A program made the translations under genes and the position numbers. Positions 17,636 through 25,076 of a stretch of DNA of 64,000 nt are shown piece after piece. The stretch comes from Ancrocorticia sp047501485 (GTDB lineage: Bacteria; Actinomycetota; Actinomycetes; Actinomycetales; Actinomycetaceae): contig JAZDRN010000006.1 in the NCBI GenBank assembly GCA_047501485.1, forward strand, positions 1 to 64,000, given 5' to 3'. The notes under the pieces were generated by a model that did not search any database, was not told where the DNA came from, and worked only from the letters and a program-made list of their open reading frames with translations. Each line of letters opens with the position of its first letter. Positions within the stretch are counted from its first letter, which is position 1.

Positions 17636-17908
17636 CTACTTCGCTTCGGCGAGCGAATCCTCGGTATTCAGGAGCATGTGGCCCAGGTCGGTAGAAAGGG
17701 GAGCATCGCCCTGCTTCTTGTGGCGATTTCCCAGCACCGCACGGGAGAGATCGATCGCGTAGAAAACAGCCCAGAAGGGCCACAGGTAGCAGGTCACAAC
17801 CAACCAGCCGCCCTGACGCGCCGCGAGATCCGAGCGCTGACGCAGGCGGATTATTCCGACCGACATGCAGATGAGCGTGGCGATCAAGTATGTAATCAAG
17901 ATCTTCAT
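17636..17908 (-). CDS. Small two-helix membrane protein
   Basis: Ninety residues with helices at about 4-22 (LITYLIATLICMSVGIIRL) and 33-52 (GWLVVTCYLWPFWAVFYAI) and a charged C-terminal tail. GGAAGGAAA directly upstream of ATG 17908 is a good ribosome site. No family recognised. It converges on the SprT-like gene with 14 bases between the stops. Confidence 0.65.
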   Translation of the reverse strand: MKILITYLIATLICMSVGIIRLRQRSDLAARQGGWLVVTCYLWPFWAVFYAIDLSRAVLGNRHKKQGDAPLSTDLGHMLLNTEDSLAEAK

Positions 17909-18463
17909 TTTCCTTCCCGCTCACTATGCGGCCGTGGATACCATGACTGACCAAGCTAGTATAAAGTTCGCCGATGCCCAATAGAATACCCCCGAGGTAT
18001 ATGCGGAGGCTATGAAATCACTATGGAAGAGCGTGATCACGCCCTTTTCGGGACTCACGTCCCATAGATCACGTTCCATGAGTCAAGCCGTGAGTCAAGC
18101 AGTCGCAAAGCAGGCGAGCGGTCCCATGTACCAGCGAGGACGCCTCTTTCTCACAGCGCGTGGCACCACCTCCCCACCTGCCGAAGGCACGAGCGATCGC
18201 ACGGGAAGGACGGGCGCCGCACGGGAAAGACAGAAGAGGCTGCACGAGCGAATACGCGTAGAATCATAGACGATCAGCTCCAGTATTCAATCGAATGCTC
18301 TTTCTATACCATCTGAACGTTGATCCGCCACGGACGATATCGGGTCCGTGGCGAGGCCTGCGTCGATGAATATCCCGCATACCAACATGTGAGGTAACGT
18401 GCGATGCGCCGACAAGGTGCCGTACTTTGCTTCAGGCGACCGTAACGAGAGGGGTGCCCAGTT
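17909..18463 (+). other. Leader region of the sugar ABC operon
   Basis: About 555 bases without a convincing gene. A 12-bp perfect palindrome GCGTGATCACGC lies at 18031-18042 and could be a regulator site. Repeats of GAGTCAAGC occur near 18079-18096. An 85-codon frame at 18012-18269 runs over these elements and looks unlike a protein. The promoter of the ABC transporter operon probably lies in the last 150 bases. Confidence 0.4.
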
Positions 18464-19489
18464 GTGACTGCATCATCGGGATCAGCCCAACCTCCCACAC
18501 CAGCGCAGCTTCCGCAGGTAGGTGAGGCCGAGGGTGAGGAGAGGCACGCCTCCGGAAACAGGAAAGCGTCAGGAGCTGTGGCCGAAGGAAAGACGCGAGC
18601 TGTACTTCGGCGTCGCCAAAGGCAAGAGGCCCGAACCGGATATCTCATGCTGCTGCCCTCGCTCATCGGCGTGGGACTCTTCCTGATCGTGCCCTTCTTC
18701 CTCGTCTTCATCATCTCGCTGACGAACTGGAACCTGATCAACTCGCCGAGCTTCGTGGGACTGGCGAATTACCAGTACCTCTTCTCGGGAGACTCCTTCA
18801 CGAACTCTCTCGTGGTCACAGCCCTATTCACCGCAATGGCGTTGCCGACCGCGATCGTATTGGGACTGCTCATCGCACTGGGGCTGAATCGCCGCCTGCC
18901 CGGCTCCGGTTTCCTGCAACTGCTGTACGTGCTGCCATGGGTCTGTGCTCCGTTGACGCTCGGCGTGGTGTGGCGGTGGTTGCTCGACCCCTCGAATGGC
19001 CTCATCAACGCCCTCATCGGGCACCGCGTGGAATGGATGAGCAATACGTCTCTGGCACTGCCCACCGTCGCGTTCGTATACGTGTGGCAGAACGTCGGCT
19101 ACATTTCGCTGTTCTTCCTGGCCGGTCTGCAGTCGATACCGAACACCGTCATCGAGGCCGCGAAACTCGACGGCGCCGGTCCACTACGCCTGGTGACCAA
19201 GATGTATCTGCCCATGCTGCGTCCCACCACCTTCTTCGTGCTCGTGACCACCTTCATCTCCTCATTCCAGGCATTCGACCTCGTGTACGGACTGACCGAG
19301 CAGAAGCCGGGCTACCCCGGCGGCACAACGGACCTCATAGCAGCTCACATCTATCAGACCGCCTTCGCGGGCGGAAACCGGCTCGGACGGGCCTCGGCAA
19401 TGGCTGTGGTCCTTCTGGCCATCGTCCTGCTCATCACCTTCCTGCAACAGCGGTATTTCGCCAAGCGGACCGTCTACGAGTTGGACTGA
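18464..19489 (+). CDS. Sugar ABC transporter permease (MalF/UgpA type)
   Basis: Membrane permease of 341 residues with six to seven helices in the last 280 residues. The EAA loop that contacts the ATPase is visible as NTVIEAAKLDGAGPLRLVTKMYLPML. The hydrophilic N-terminus of about 55 residues has no clear function. The start GTG 18464 follows GAGAGGGG. Together with the second permease and the binding protein it forms a CUT1-type importer. No ATPase gene is present, as is common in Gram-positives, where one MsmX/MalK-like ATPase serves several importers. Substrate, probably an oligosaccharide, cannot be defined. Confidence 0.88.
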   Translation: MTASSGSAQPPTPAQLPQVGEAEGEERHASGNRKASGAVAEGKTRAVLRRRQRQEARTGYLMLLPSLIGVGLFLIVPFFLVFIISLTNWNLINSPSFVGLANYQYLFSGDSFTNSLVVTALFTAMALPTAIVLGLLIALGLNRRLPGSGFLQLLYVLPWVCAPLTLGVVWRWLLDPSNGLINALIGHRVEWMSNTSLALPTVAFVYVWQNVGYISLFFLAGLQSIPNTVIEAAKLDGAGPLRLVTKMYLPMLRPTTFFVLVTTFISSFQAFDLVYGLTEQKPGYPGGTTDLIAAHIYQTAFAGGNRLGRASAMAVVLLAIVLLITFLQQRYFAKRTVYELD

Positions 19490-19499
19490 GGAGCGGGCA

Positions 19500-19715
19500 A
19501 TGAATCGAAGCACAGGAAAAGAAACCGGCGCCGGCAGTCCCGGCATCTTCCACCTCCCGCAAGGATCCAACGCCGCGGGCCGAAACCTGCGATCCGACTC
19601 GATGGACCGGCACTACAGGCTCAATAATGCGGGGCAGAGCTGTGATTTCAATGAGGACAATCGGGGTCGCGGTTTCACAGGCCTGGTCCGATCTGATCAG
19701 AATGGATGGTGGTGA
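19500..19715 (+). CDS. Candidate 71-residue small protein between the permease genes
   Basis: The gap between the permease genes is 216 bases, which is unusual in such an operon. It contains a frame of 71 codons whose ATG lies six bases after GAGGAG, the best ribosome site in the area, directly after the first permease stop. Its TGA overlaps the start of the second permease, as expected for translational coupling. The product is hydrophilic, rich in Asn, Arg and Gly, and ends in WW; I recognise no family. It may be a real small protein or a coupling leader whose product is unimportant. Confidence 0.35.
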   Translation: MNRSTGKETGAGSPGIFHLPQGSNAAGRNLRSDSMDRHYRLNNAGQSCDFNEDNRGRGFTGLVRSDQNGWW

Positions 19716-20695
19716 CGATGGGTGAAATGCCAATGGGGCCTCGTGCGGCGGCCGGCGGAGGCCTTCCCGGCGCCGACGTCGTGGTTAAGGATGCGGAGAC
19801 CACCGAGCTCGAAGTCGCGGATCGCACCAGCAACACCCTGGCGGCTGTGCATCGCAAGAAGCGCCACAGCCCCGCGTGGTGGCTCTCAGTCGTCCTGACC
19901 TACCTGCTGCTCGCTGCCGGCGCGATCATCATGGTGGTACCTTTCCTGTTCTCGCTGATGACCAGCTTGAAAACTCCGAAGCAGTTCAACACCACCACCC
20001 CGCTGACGCTGCCCGATCCGCTCACATTCGACAACTACACCGCGCTTTTCGGCGATCAGTACAACTTCGTCGTACCGATCGTGGTGACCGTGCAGGTCGT
20101 GATCGTGCTGACGATCGGGCAAATGACGTTCTCAGTACTGGCCGCCTACGCCTTCGCGCGGTTGCGCTTCCCCGGCCGCGAGATCATCTTCTGGATGTAC
20201 GTCGCAACGCTCATGGTCCCGCCGATCGTCACCATGATCCCGCTGTATTCGATGACGGCTCCGCTCGGATGGCGAAACACGTTCGTCGGCCTCGTCGTGC
20301 CATTCCTGCTCGGCTCGCCCTACGCCATCTTCCTGCTCCGCCAGAACTTCCAGGCGGTTCCCCAGGAAATCCTGGACGCCGCGAAACTGGACGGGGCCGG
20401 GCAGTGGCGGACGCTCTGGTCCATCATGCTGCCGATGAACCGGCCCATCCTGGCCACGCTGCTGCTCATCACGGTAGTGACACAGTGGAACAACTTCCTA
20501 TGGCCCTCGATCATCGCCCCCTCATCCGAGTGGAACGTGCTGACGGTGGCCACCTCCGCCCTACAGTCCGAACACAGCGGGAATTGGACGCTGGTCATGG
20601 CGGCCACGACAATCGCCCTCACTCCACTCGTCATCCTGTTCCTGATCTTCAATAAACAGATCGTGCGATCCCTCGGAATCTCCGGGCTGAAATAG
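19706..20695 (+). CDS. Sugar ABC transporter permease (MalG/UgpE type)
   Basis: Second permease, up to 329 residues, with six helices. The EAA motif reads QEILDAAKLDGAGQWRTLWSIMLPM. The N-terminal 50 residues are hydrophilic and variable. The start is uncertain: ATG 19706 and ATG 19718 are both possible, and the latter has GG-rich sequence upstream. It completes the membrane part of the importer with the permease at 18464. It ends in the usual IVRSLGISGLK tail. Binding protein gene follows after about 246 bases. Confidence 0.88.
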   Translation: MVVTMGEMPMGPRAAAGGGLPGADVVVKDAETTELEVADRTSNTLAAVHRKKRHSPAWWLSVVLTYLLLAAGAIIMVVPFLFSLMTSLKTPKQFNTTTPLTLPDPLTFDNYTALFGDQYNFVVPIVVTVQVVIVLTIGQMTFSVLAAYAFARLRFPGREIIFWMYVATLMVPPIVTMIPLYSMTAPLGWRNTFVGLVVPFLLGSPYAIFLLRQNFQAVPQEILDAAKLDGAGQWRTLWSIMLPMNRPILATLLLITVVTQWNNFLWPSIIAPSSEWNVLTVATSALQSEHSGNWTLVMAATTIALTPLVILFLIFNKQIVRSLGISGLK

Positions 20696-20941
20696 CCGCC
20701 CACGAGTTCTCGCCGAATTTCCCACCAACCTAGCTCGGTGCCCGGTATAAGGTAGTGACACATGCACATTCGGGATACTCTTGAGTGGTAACTCTGTGGA
20801 CTACAGTTGTTCATACGTGCCTGAGCGCAGCCAGATGCCGCCAGCATCTGGCTGAACCCCCGCAGAAACATCTCGTGGCACTAAGCCTTTGCGGCGAATT
20901 CATCCACACAGCCGCTTTAATTGAAATTTCAAGGAGACTTC

Positions 20942-22282
20942 ATGAAGTCACATCTTCGGTCGGCTAAGCTGACCGCGGCGGGAGCTGCCAGCCTCGCGCT
21001 GGTGCTGGCAGCGTGCTCGCCCGCCAGCAATTCCTCTGACGACGACAACTCATCCGGCGACAAGACCACCGTCACCTTCCGCCTCTGGGACGATGTCGCC
21101 GCCCCGGCTTACGAGGAATCATTCGAAGAGTTCGAGAAGCAGAACGAGGACATCGACGTCAAGGTCGAGGTTGTGCCGTGGGGCCAGTATTGGGAGCGTC
21201 TCCCACTGGACATCAACTCCGGCGACATGGCCGACATCTTCTGGGTCAACTCCTCCAACGTGGCGCAGTTCGCCGACAACGGCAACCTCATCGACGTCAC
21301 CGCCGAGATCGGCGACGACCACGATGCGTGGGAGCAGGCCGTCGTCGACCTCTACACGCGCGACGGAACGCTATGGGGAGTTCCGCAGATCTGGGATTCC
21401 ATCGCTCTGTACTACAACAAGGATCTGACCGACGCCGCGGGCGTCGACGTCGAGACCCTCAAGTGGGCACCGGGCGTGGGTGACGACGATACCCTCGTGG
21501 CAGCGGCACAGTCACTGACCGTCGACGCCGCCGGCAACACAGCCGACAACTCCGCATTCGACAGCTCCACCATCGAGACCTACGGCTTCAACGCGCAGGC
21601 TGACATGCAGGCGATCTACCTGCCCTGGCTCTTCGAAAACGGCGCACAGTTCCAGGATGAGAACGACCAGTTCGACTTCGCCTCCGAAAAGGGGATCGAG
21701 TCCTTCACCTACCTGATCGACCTCATCAACGAGTACCACGTTGCCCCCTCCGCCGCTGACACCAATACCAACGGCGACATCACCCGCGATCTGTTCGTCC
21801 AGGGCAAGCTGGCACTCTTCCAGTCCGGCCCGTACAACCTGAAGACCATTGCCGACAGCGCTGAGGGCTTCGAATGGGGCATCGCCCCGCTCGTCGAGGG
21901 GCCGGAAGGCCGCAAGGGCACCGTGCATGGCGTAGTTGCCGTGGGCAACTCTGCGACTGAGAACAAGGAAGAGACCGTTCGCGTCATGGAATGGCTGGGC
22001 TCCGCCGAGGGGCAGCGTCCATTGGCAGAGCAAGGTGTCTCGTTCCCGGCAGCCGTCGACGCCCAGGATGCTTTCGTCGATTACTGGGCCGAGCAGGACG
22101 TTGACGTCACGCCGTTCATCGATGCCGCCCAGGGCGACACCGCGCGTCCTCCGGTCGGTCCGACAGTGAACGAGGGAACCAACGCGTACACGCCGTTGCT
22201 GGCCGACGCCTTCCTAGGCACCGGCGACGTTGCCGACGCCATTACCAAGGCACAGGATGCCGGTAATGAGGCAATGGAGTAG
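20942..22282 (+). CDS. Sugar ABC transporter solute-binding lipoprotein
   Basis: Extracellular family 1 binding protein of 446 residues anchored as a lipoprotein: the signal peptide ends in the lipobox LAAC with Cys25, followed by a Ser/Asp-rich linker. The body has typical elements of CUT1 binding proteins, such as VTFRLWDDVAAPAYEESFEEF, WGVPQIWDSIALYYNKDL and FVQGKLALFQSGPYNL. Start ATG 20942 is set by AAGGAG at 20931-20936. Codon bias is strong and the gene follows the permeases after 246 bases, so it may also have its own promoter, as binding proteins are needed in excess. Ligand unknown. Confidence 0.92.
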   Translation: MKSHLRSAKLTAAGAASLALVLAACSPASNSSDDDNSSGDKTTVTFRLWDDVAAPAYEESFEEFEKQNEDIDVKVEVVPWGQYWERLPLDINSGDMADIFWVNSSNVAQFADNGNLIDVTAEIGDDHDAWEQAVVDLYTRDGTLWGVPQIWDSIALYYNKDLTDAAGVDVETLKWAPGVGDDDTLVAAAQSLTVDAAGNTADNSAFDSSTIETYGFNAQADMQAIYLPWLFENGAQFQDENDQFDFASEKGIESFTYLIDLINEYHVAPSAADTNTNGDITRDLFVQGKLALFQSGPYNLKTIADSAEGFEWGIAPLVEGPEGRKGTVHGVVAVGNSATENKEETVRVMEWLGSAEGQRPLAEQGVSFPAAVDAQDAFVDYWAEQDVDVTPFIDAAQGDTARPPVGPTVNEGTNAYTPLLADAFLGTGDVADAITKAQDAGNEAME

Positions 22283-22646
22283 CGAGGCGCATCGCAACTA
22301 GGTTCTGAGTCCTGGCGGGACTGAGCGCCTCGGGGGCCGCGACCATATNNNNNNNNNNCGCCCCTCGGTAGGATTATATACCCGATGCCGCCATCCGGGC
22401 TTGCCACCCGGCCACCCGCGGGGTAGGAACCCCTTAACTCGCCCCACCCCCCGCTGAGGTAGCCACCAGCTGGCTGACGTGCGGGCGGGCTGGCTGACTG
22501 GTTGACGGGCGGGCTGGCTGACTGGTTGACGGGCGGGCTGACTGACGGGGTCGGGCGTTTTCTCCCCAGGCTCGCCGCCCGTCCCACATATCCACACAGA
22601 GATCCGGTGCACACAGCTCCGCCGGGCTCTCGTGCTGTAATTTCAC
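22283..22646. other. Gap-containing intergenic region with tandem repeats
   Basis: Non-coding stretch after the binding protein gene. It contains ten N at 22349-22358, which is an assembly gap. The flanks are GC-rich, which may explain failed assembly. A terminator for the ABC operon would be expected here and may be lost in the gap. The promoter of the following gene should lie in the last 80 bases. Confidence 0.7.
22483..22549. repeat. 24-bp tandem repeat, 2.7 copies
   Basis: Units at 22483-22506 and 22507-22530 are identical; a third, partial and diverged unit runs to about 22549. The repeat sits about 125 bases from the N gap, so copy number in the assembly may be wrong. It encodes an artefactual Ser/Pro/Gln-rich repeat on the minus strand. 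Confidence 0.85.
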
Positions 22647-23492
22647 ATGTCTAAGACGAGCATATTTCACCTCAGCGAGTTGCCCGGCGAGCTTCGACGG
22701 GAGGAACTGTACAAGGCCGTGAAGGCCGGGACCCTGAGGCGGCTACGGCGGAGTTGGTATGCCGACGTGAACGCCCCCGCCGATATCTCCTTGGCGATAA
22801 GCAAAGGACTGCGTCTCACCTGCCTCAGCGCGGCGAAGCATTACGGGCTCTGGACTCCGCCGCACAGGAAACTCCACGTCTACGCGGTCCACTGCCGTTC
22901 AGGGGGTTCAGGAGCTTCAGGGGGCTTCATCGACAAATCCGTCATCCCTCACCCCTACCCGCATCTGACGAAATGGCCGGATTACAAAGCGATCGCCTCG
23001 CTTCACCTCACTCTGCTTCATGCCGGAAGATGCCTCTCCGTACCGTCTGCTGCGATTCTCTTCGAGTCGGCGTTGAATCTTCGGATGATGTCTCCGGCGG
23101 ACGTTCGGGCAATCGTCCAGGAATTGCCTCAGCACCGACGGGTGGCTCTTTCCAGGTTGAGGAGCGATGCGCAGTCGGGCACGGAGACGAAAGTGCGGTG
23201 GTTTCTTGAGGGGCGGAGGTACTCCGTCCGAAGCCAGGTCCCCATTCCCGAAGTGGGCCGCGTAGATCTGGTCGTCGGGGCCAGCTTGGCCATCGAGTGC
23301 GATTCCTTCTCCTACCACGGGGCCCGGACACGCTACTACGAGGACCGCCGCCGCGACAGTGCGCTCATCGCACTGGGATACACCCCCATCCGTTTGACCT
23401 GGGAGGATGTCTTCCTCAATTGGGATTCCACAAAGGCGCGGCTATTGGGCATTCTCGCCACCCGCAGGCACCGCTACCTCCGCCCAACCTGA
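22647..23492 (+). CDS. AbiEi-type winged-helix / DUF559 nuclease-like protein
   Basis: Protein of 281 residues. The N-terminal part (ELYKAVKAGTLRRLRRSWYADV) resembles the AbiEi antitoxin winged helix, with a domain around LRLTCLSAAKHYGLWTPPHRKLHV. The C-terminus matches DUF559/VSR-like endonucleases: SGTETKVRWFLE, GRVDLVVGASLAIECDSFSYH and a terminal TPIRLTWEDVF. The PD-(D/E)xK core appears as Glu, then VDLVV, then IECDS, where Cys-Asp replaces the usual Lys position, so catalytic activity is doubtful. Such AbiEi-DUF559 proteins are frequent and uncharacterised in actinobacteria; a link to phage defence or a toxin-antitoxin system is only inferred. No toxin partner is adjacent. Confidence 0.7.
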   Translation: MSKTSIFHLSELPGELRREELYKAVKAGTLRRLRRSWYADVNAPADISLAISKGLRLTCLSAAKHYGLWTPPHRKLHVYAVHCRSGGSGASGGFIDKSVIPHPYPHLTKWPDYKAIASLHLTLLHAGRCLSVPSAAILFESALNLRMMSPADVRAIVQELPQHRRVALSRLRSDAQSGTETKVRWFLEGRRYSVRSQVPIPEVGRVDLVVGASLAIECDSFSYHGARTRYYEDRRRDSALIALGYTPIRLTWEDVFLNWDSTKARLLGILATRRHRYLRPT

Positions 23493-23503
23493 GGAGCCTG
23501 CGC

Positions 23504-23551
23504 AAACCCCTCGGCCATAAGCTCCACAAACCCCTCGGCTATAAGCTCCAC
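23504..23551. repeat. 24-bp tandem duplication
   Basis: Two adjacent 24-bp units, 23504-23527 and 23528-23551, differ at one base. They lie just past the AbiEi/DUF559-like gene and before a palindrome. No function can be assigned. Confidence 0.8.
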
Positions 23552-23568
23552 TCCGTGGCTATCTGGCG

Positions 23569-23598
23569 GGTCGCAGCGCCTATATAGGCGCTGCGACC
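23569..23598. terminator. 30-bp perfect palindrome, probable bidirectional terminator
   Basis: A 15-bp arm is followed directly by its exact reverse complement, centred on TATATA. It lies between convergent genes (22647-23492 plus, 23627-24256 minus). No long T-run follows on either strand. A bidirectional terminator is the simplest reading, but a protein-binding dyad cannot be excluded. Confidence 0.55.
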
Positions 23599-23626
23599 GC
23601 TCAAGTGTCCACCAAGAAGCCGGAGG

Positions 23627-24256
23627 TCAGCGCAGCATTTGGACGATGCCGTCTGCGCCGGCCTCCACGGTCTCGAAGGTCTGCTCGAAATCGCCCGTGT
23701 ACCAGGGGTCGGGCACATCGTTCTTCCCGCCTGACGAGTAGAAGTCTGAGTACCCTCGCTGGGAACCACTTCCCCCATCCTGGTTGTAAAGTACGCCGCC
23801 CTTGCCGAAGCACCCCTCGGGAGCCACAGCGGCCGTCCCATCGAACTCGCGCCACAGGTGAACTCGCTCCAATGGAACGCCCGCCTGATCACACATGTGG
23901 CGAAGCGACCTGGCATGGCCCACTGTCATCGCCAAAATCAAACCCGACCCTCTCAGATCCTGCACAGAGGCGCGCCGGGCCCGGCGCTGAGGAACCGGAT
24001 AACCGTTCTCCCTCAGCACACTCGCGGCAGGGGGATAAATCGGGTTTCCACTCTCTTCCGAGGAGACGCCGCAGCTCGAAACCTCATAGTCGATCCCCTG
24101 TTCCTCCAGACGAGCGCGGAGAACAACTTCCCCCATCGGCGAACGGCAGATGTTGCCGGTGCACACCACGAGGATCCGAGGATTCTCCGCCAAATCAGCG
24201 CGGATAGCCTCTCCTGCACGTCCATTCTGATCAAAAGGCTGCGATGTCTTAGTCAT
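23627..24256 (-). CDS. Low-molecular-weight protein tyrosine phosphatase
   Basis: Cytoplasmic phosphatase of about 209 residues. The P-loop C(X)5R is VCTGNICRSPMG, with Cys32 and Arg38. The general acid Asp (about 183) is in DPWYTGDFEQTF, the usual DPW/Y motif. Family members remove phosphate from tyrosine, for example from BY-kinases that control polysaccharide export; a link to the kinase at 130-1548 is possible but not shown by proximity. The ATG 24256 is preferred; a TAGCAT box ends seven bases before it. The frame also extends upstream to a TTG. The active site lies at residue 32, later than in most family members (10-20), so the N-terminus is extended. Confidence 0.88.
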   Translation of the reverse strand: MTKTSQPFDQNGRAGEAIRADLAENPRILVVCTGNICRSPMGEVVLRARLEEQGIDYEVSSCGVSSEESGNPIYPPAASVLRENGYPVPQRRARRASVQDLRGSGLILAMTVGHARSLRHMCDQAGVPLERVHLWREFDGTAAVAPEGCFGKGGVLYNQDGGSGSQRGYSDFYSSGGKNDVPDPWYTGDFEQTFETVEAGADGIVQMLR

Positions 24257-24263
24257 AGCCTCC

Positions 24264-24269
24264 ATGCTA
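24264..24269 (-). promoter_or_regulatory. -10 box (TAGCAT), leaderless arrangement
   Basis: TAGCAT ends seven bases before ATG 24256. GGAGG in the spacer is only two bases from the start, too near for a standard ribosome site. Leaderless transcription is inferred from spacing. Confidence 0.4.
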
Positions 24270-24343
24270 CGGGCCGATGGGCGGCAGAACCGCAAACACG
24301 TGATCGCATCATCGTTTCGGAGGGCAAACGACCGCGGGCCGAG

Positions 24344-24952
24344 CTAACCGGCTGAGTGGCGCGGAAGCCTCATGTTCTCCCAGTCCGAACGCAGAATCGC
24401 CATGATGTCATCGTCAACGTATGTGCCATCGAAACGGAAAGCCTCACGTCGTGTGCCCTCATAGATGAAACCCGCCTTTTCGTAGACGCGCCGAGCGCGC
24501 GGATTGAAAGCGAAGACGCTCAAGCCGATCCGGTGCAGCGGCGAATTCGCGAAGGCATAGTCGATCGTCAGTCGAGTGGCCTCGGATCCGATGCCACGGT
24601 TCCGTCCGGCAGGCCCGATCAGAATCCGGAAGTTGCAGCAGCGATCGTCAGGGCTCCACTCGTTGAGGACAACCTCCCCTACGCAACGGCCGTTCGCACG
24701 GTCGATGACAGCCAGATCGAGGCGATCTGGCTTTTCAGCACGGGTTCGATACCAGTCGAGAGTCCTCTCATCGAGAAGAGGATTCGCGGCCTCGATCTCC
24801 CGCGTCGAATTGGCAGAGCCGGTTAGCCGAATGACGTCGGGATCCGCCAAGATTGGGCCCATGCACTCGATGTCCAGCTCCATGAAAGGCCGCAGGATGA
24901 GGAGTTCACCGGCGATCGTCGGCTTGTGTGGAAAGAGAGGTCTGGACGTCAT
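24344..24952 (-). CDS. GNAT acetyltransferase (RimJ/RimL type)
   Basis: Acetyltransferase of 202 residues. The RimJ/RimL start LLILRPFMELDIECMGPIL, the acetyl-CoA loop RNRGIGSEATRLTIDYAF and RIGLSVFAFNPRARRVYEKAGFIYEGTRREAF are clear. Members acetylate N-termini of ribosomal proteins or small molecules; the target here is unknown. The ATG 24952 is chosen: homology begins there and a TACAGT box lies six bases upstream. The longer frame to 25084 begins with an Arg/Ser-rich tract and overlaps the next gene. Confidence 0.88.
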   Translation of the reverse strand: MTSRPLFPHKPTIAGELLILRPFMELDIECMGPILADPDVIRLTGSANSTREIEAANPLLDERTLDWYRTRAEKPDRLDLAVIDRANGRCVGEVVLNEWSPDDRCCNFRILIGPAGRNRGIGSEATRLTIDYAFANSPLHRIGLSVFAFNPRARRVYEKAGFIYEGTRREAFRFDGTYVDDDIMAILRSDWENMRLPRHSAG

Positions 24953-24958
24953 AGAACC

Positions 24959-24964
24959 ACTGTA
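24959..24964 (-). promoter_or_regulatory. -10 box (TACAGT), leaderless arrangement
   Basis: TACAGT ends six bases before ATG 24952 with no ribosome site between. This also helps to reject the longer upstream frame. Confidence 0.45.
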
Positions 24965-25076
24965 AGCGCTGTGCCCCAATCGAAGACGGCCCAGATAGGC
25001 GCGATCGAGCCGTGACCGCCTTCTAGATGCTGGGCGGCGTACCGACCTTCTAGACGCCGGGCGCTTCCGTGAAGTT

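Noticed and set aside
18012..18269. 85-codon plus-strand frame upstream of the sugar permease
   Set aside because: Runs over a palindrome and short repeats, with Arg/Ser/Thr-rich content and no ribosome site.
22081..22614. Minus-strand frame with Ser/Pro/Gln repeats across the N gap
   Set aside because: Produced by the 24-bp tandem repeat and undefined bases; also antisense to the binding protein gene.
23627..24295. TTG at 24295 as phosphatase start
   Set aside because: It adds 13 residues outside the family and has no ribosome site; ATG 24256 with a TAGCAT box at leaderless spacing is better.
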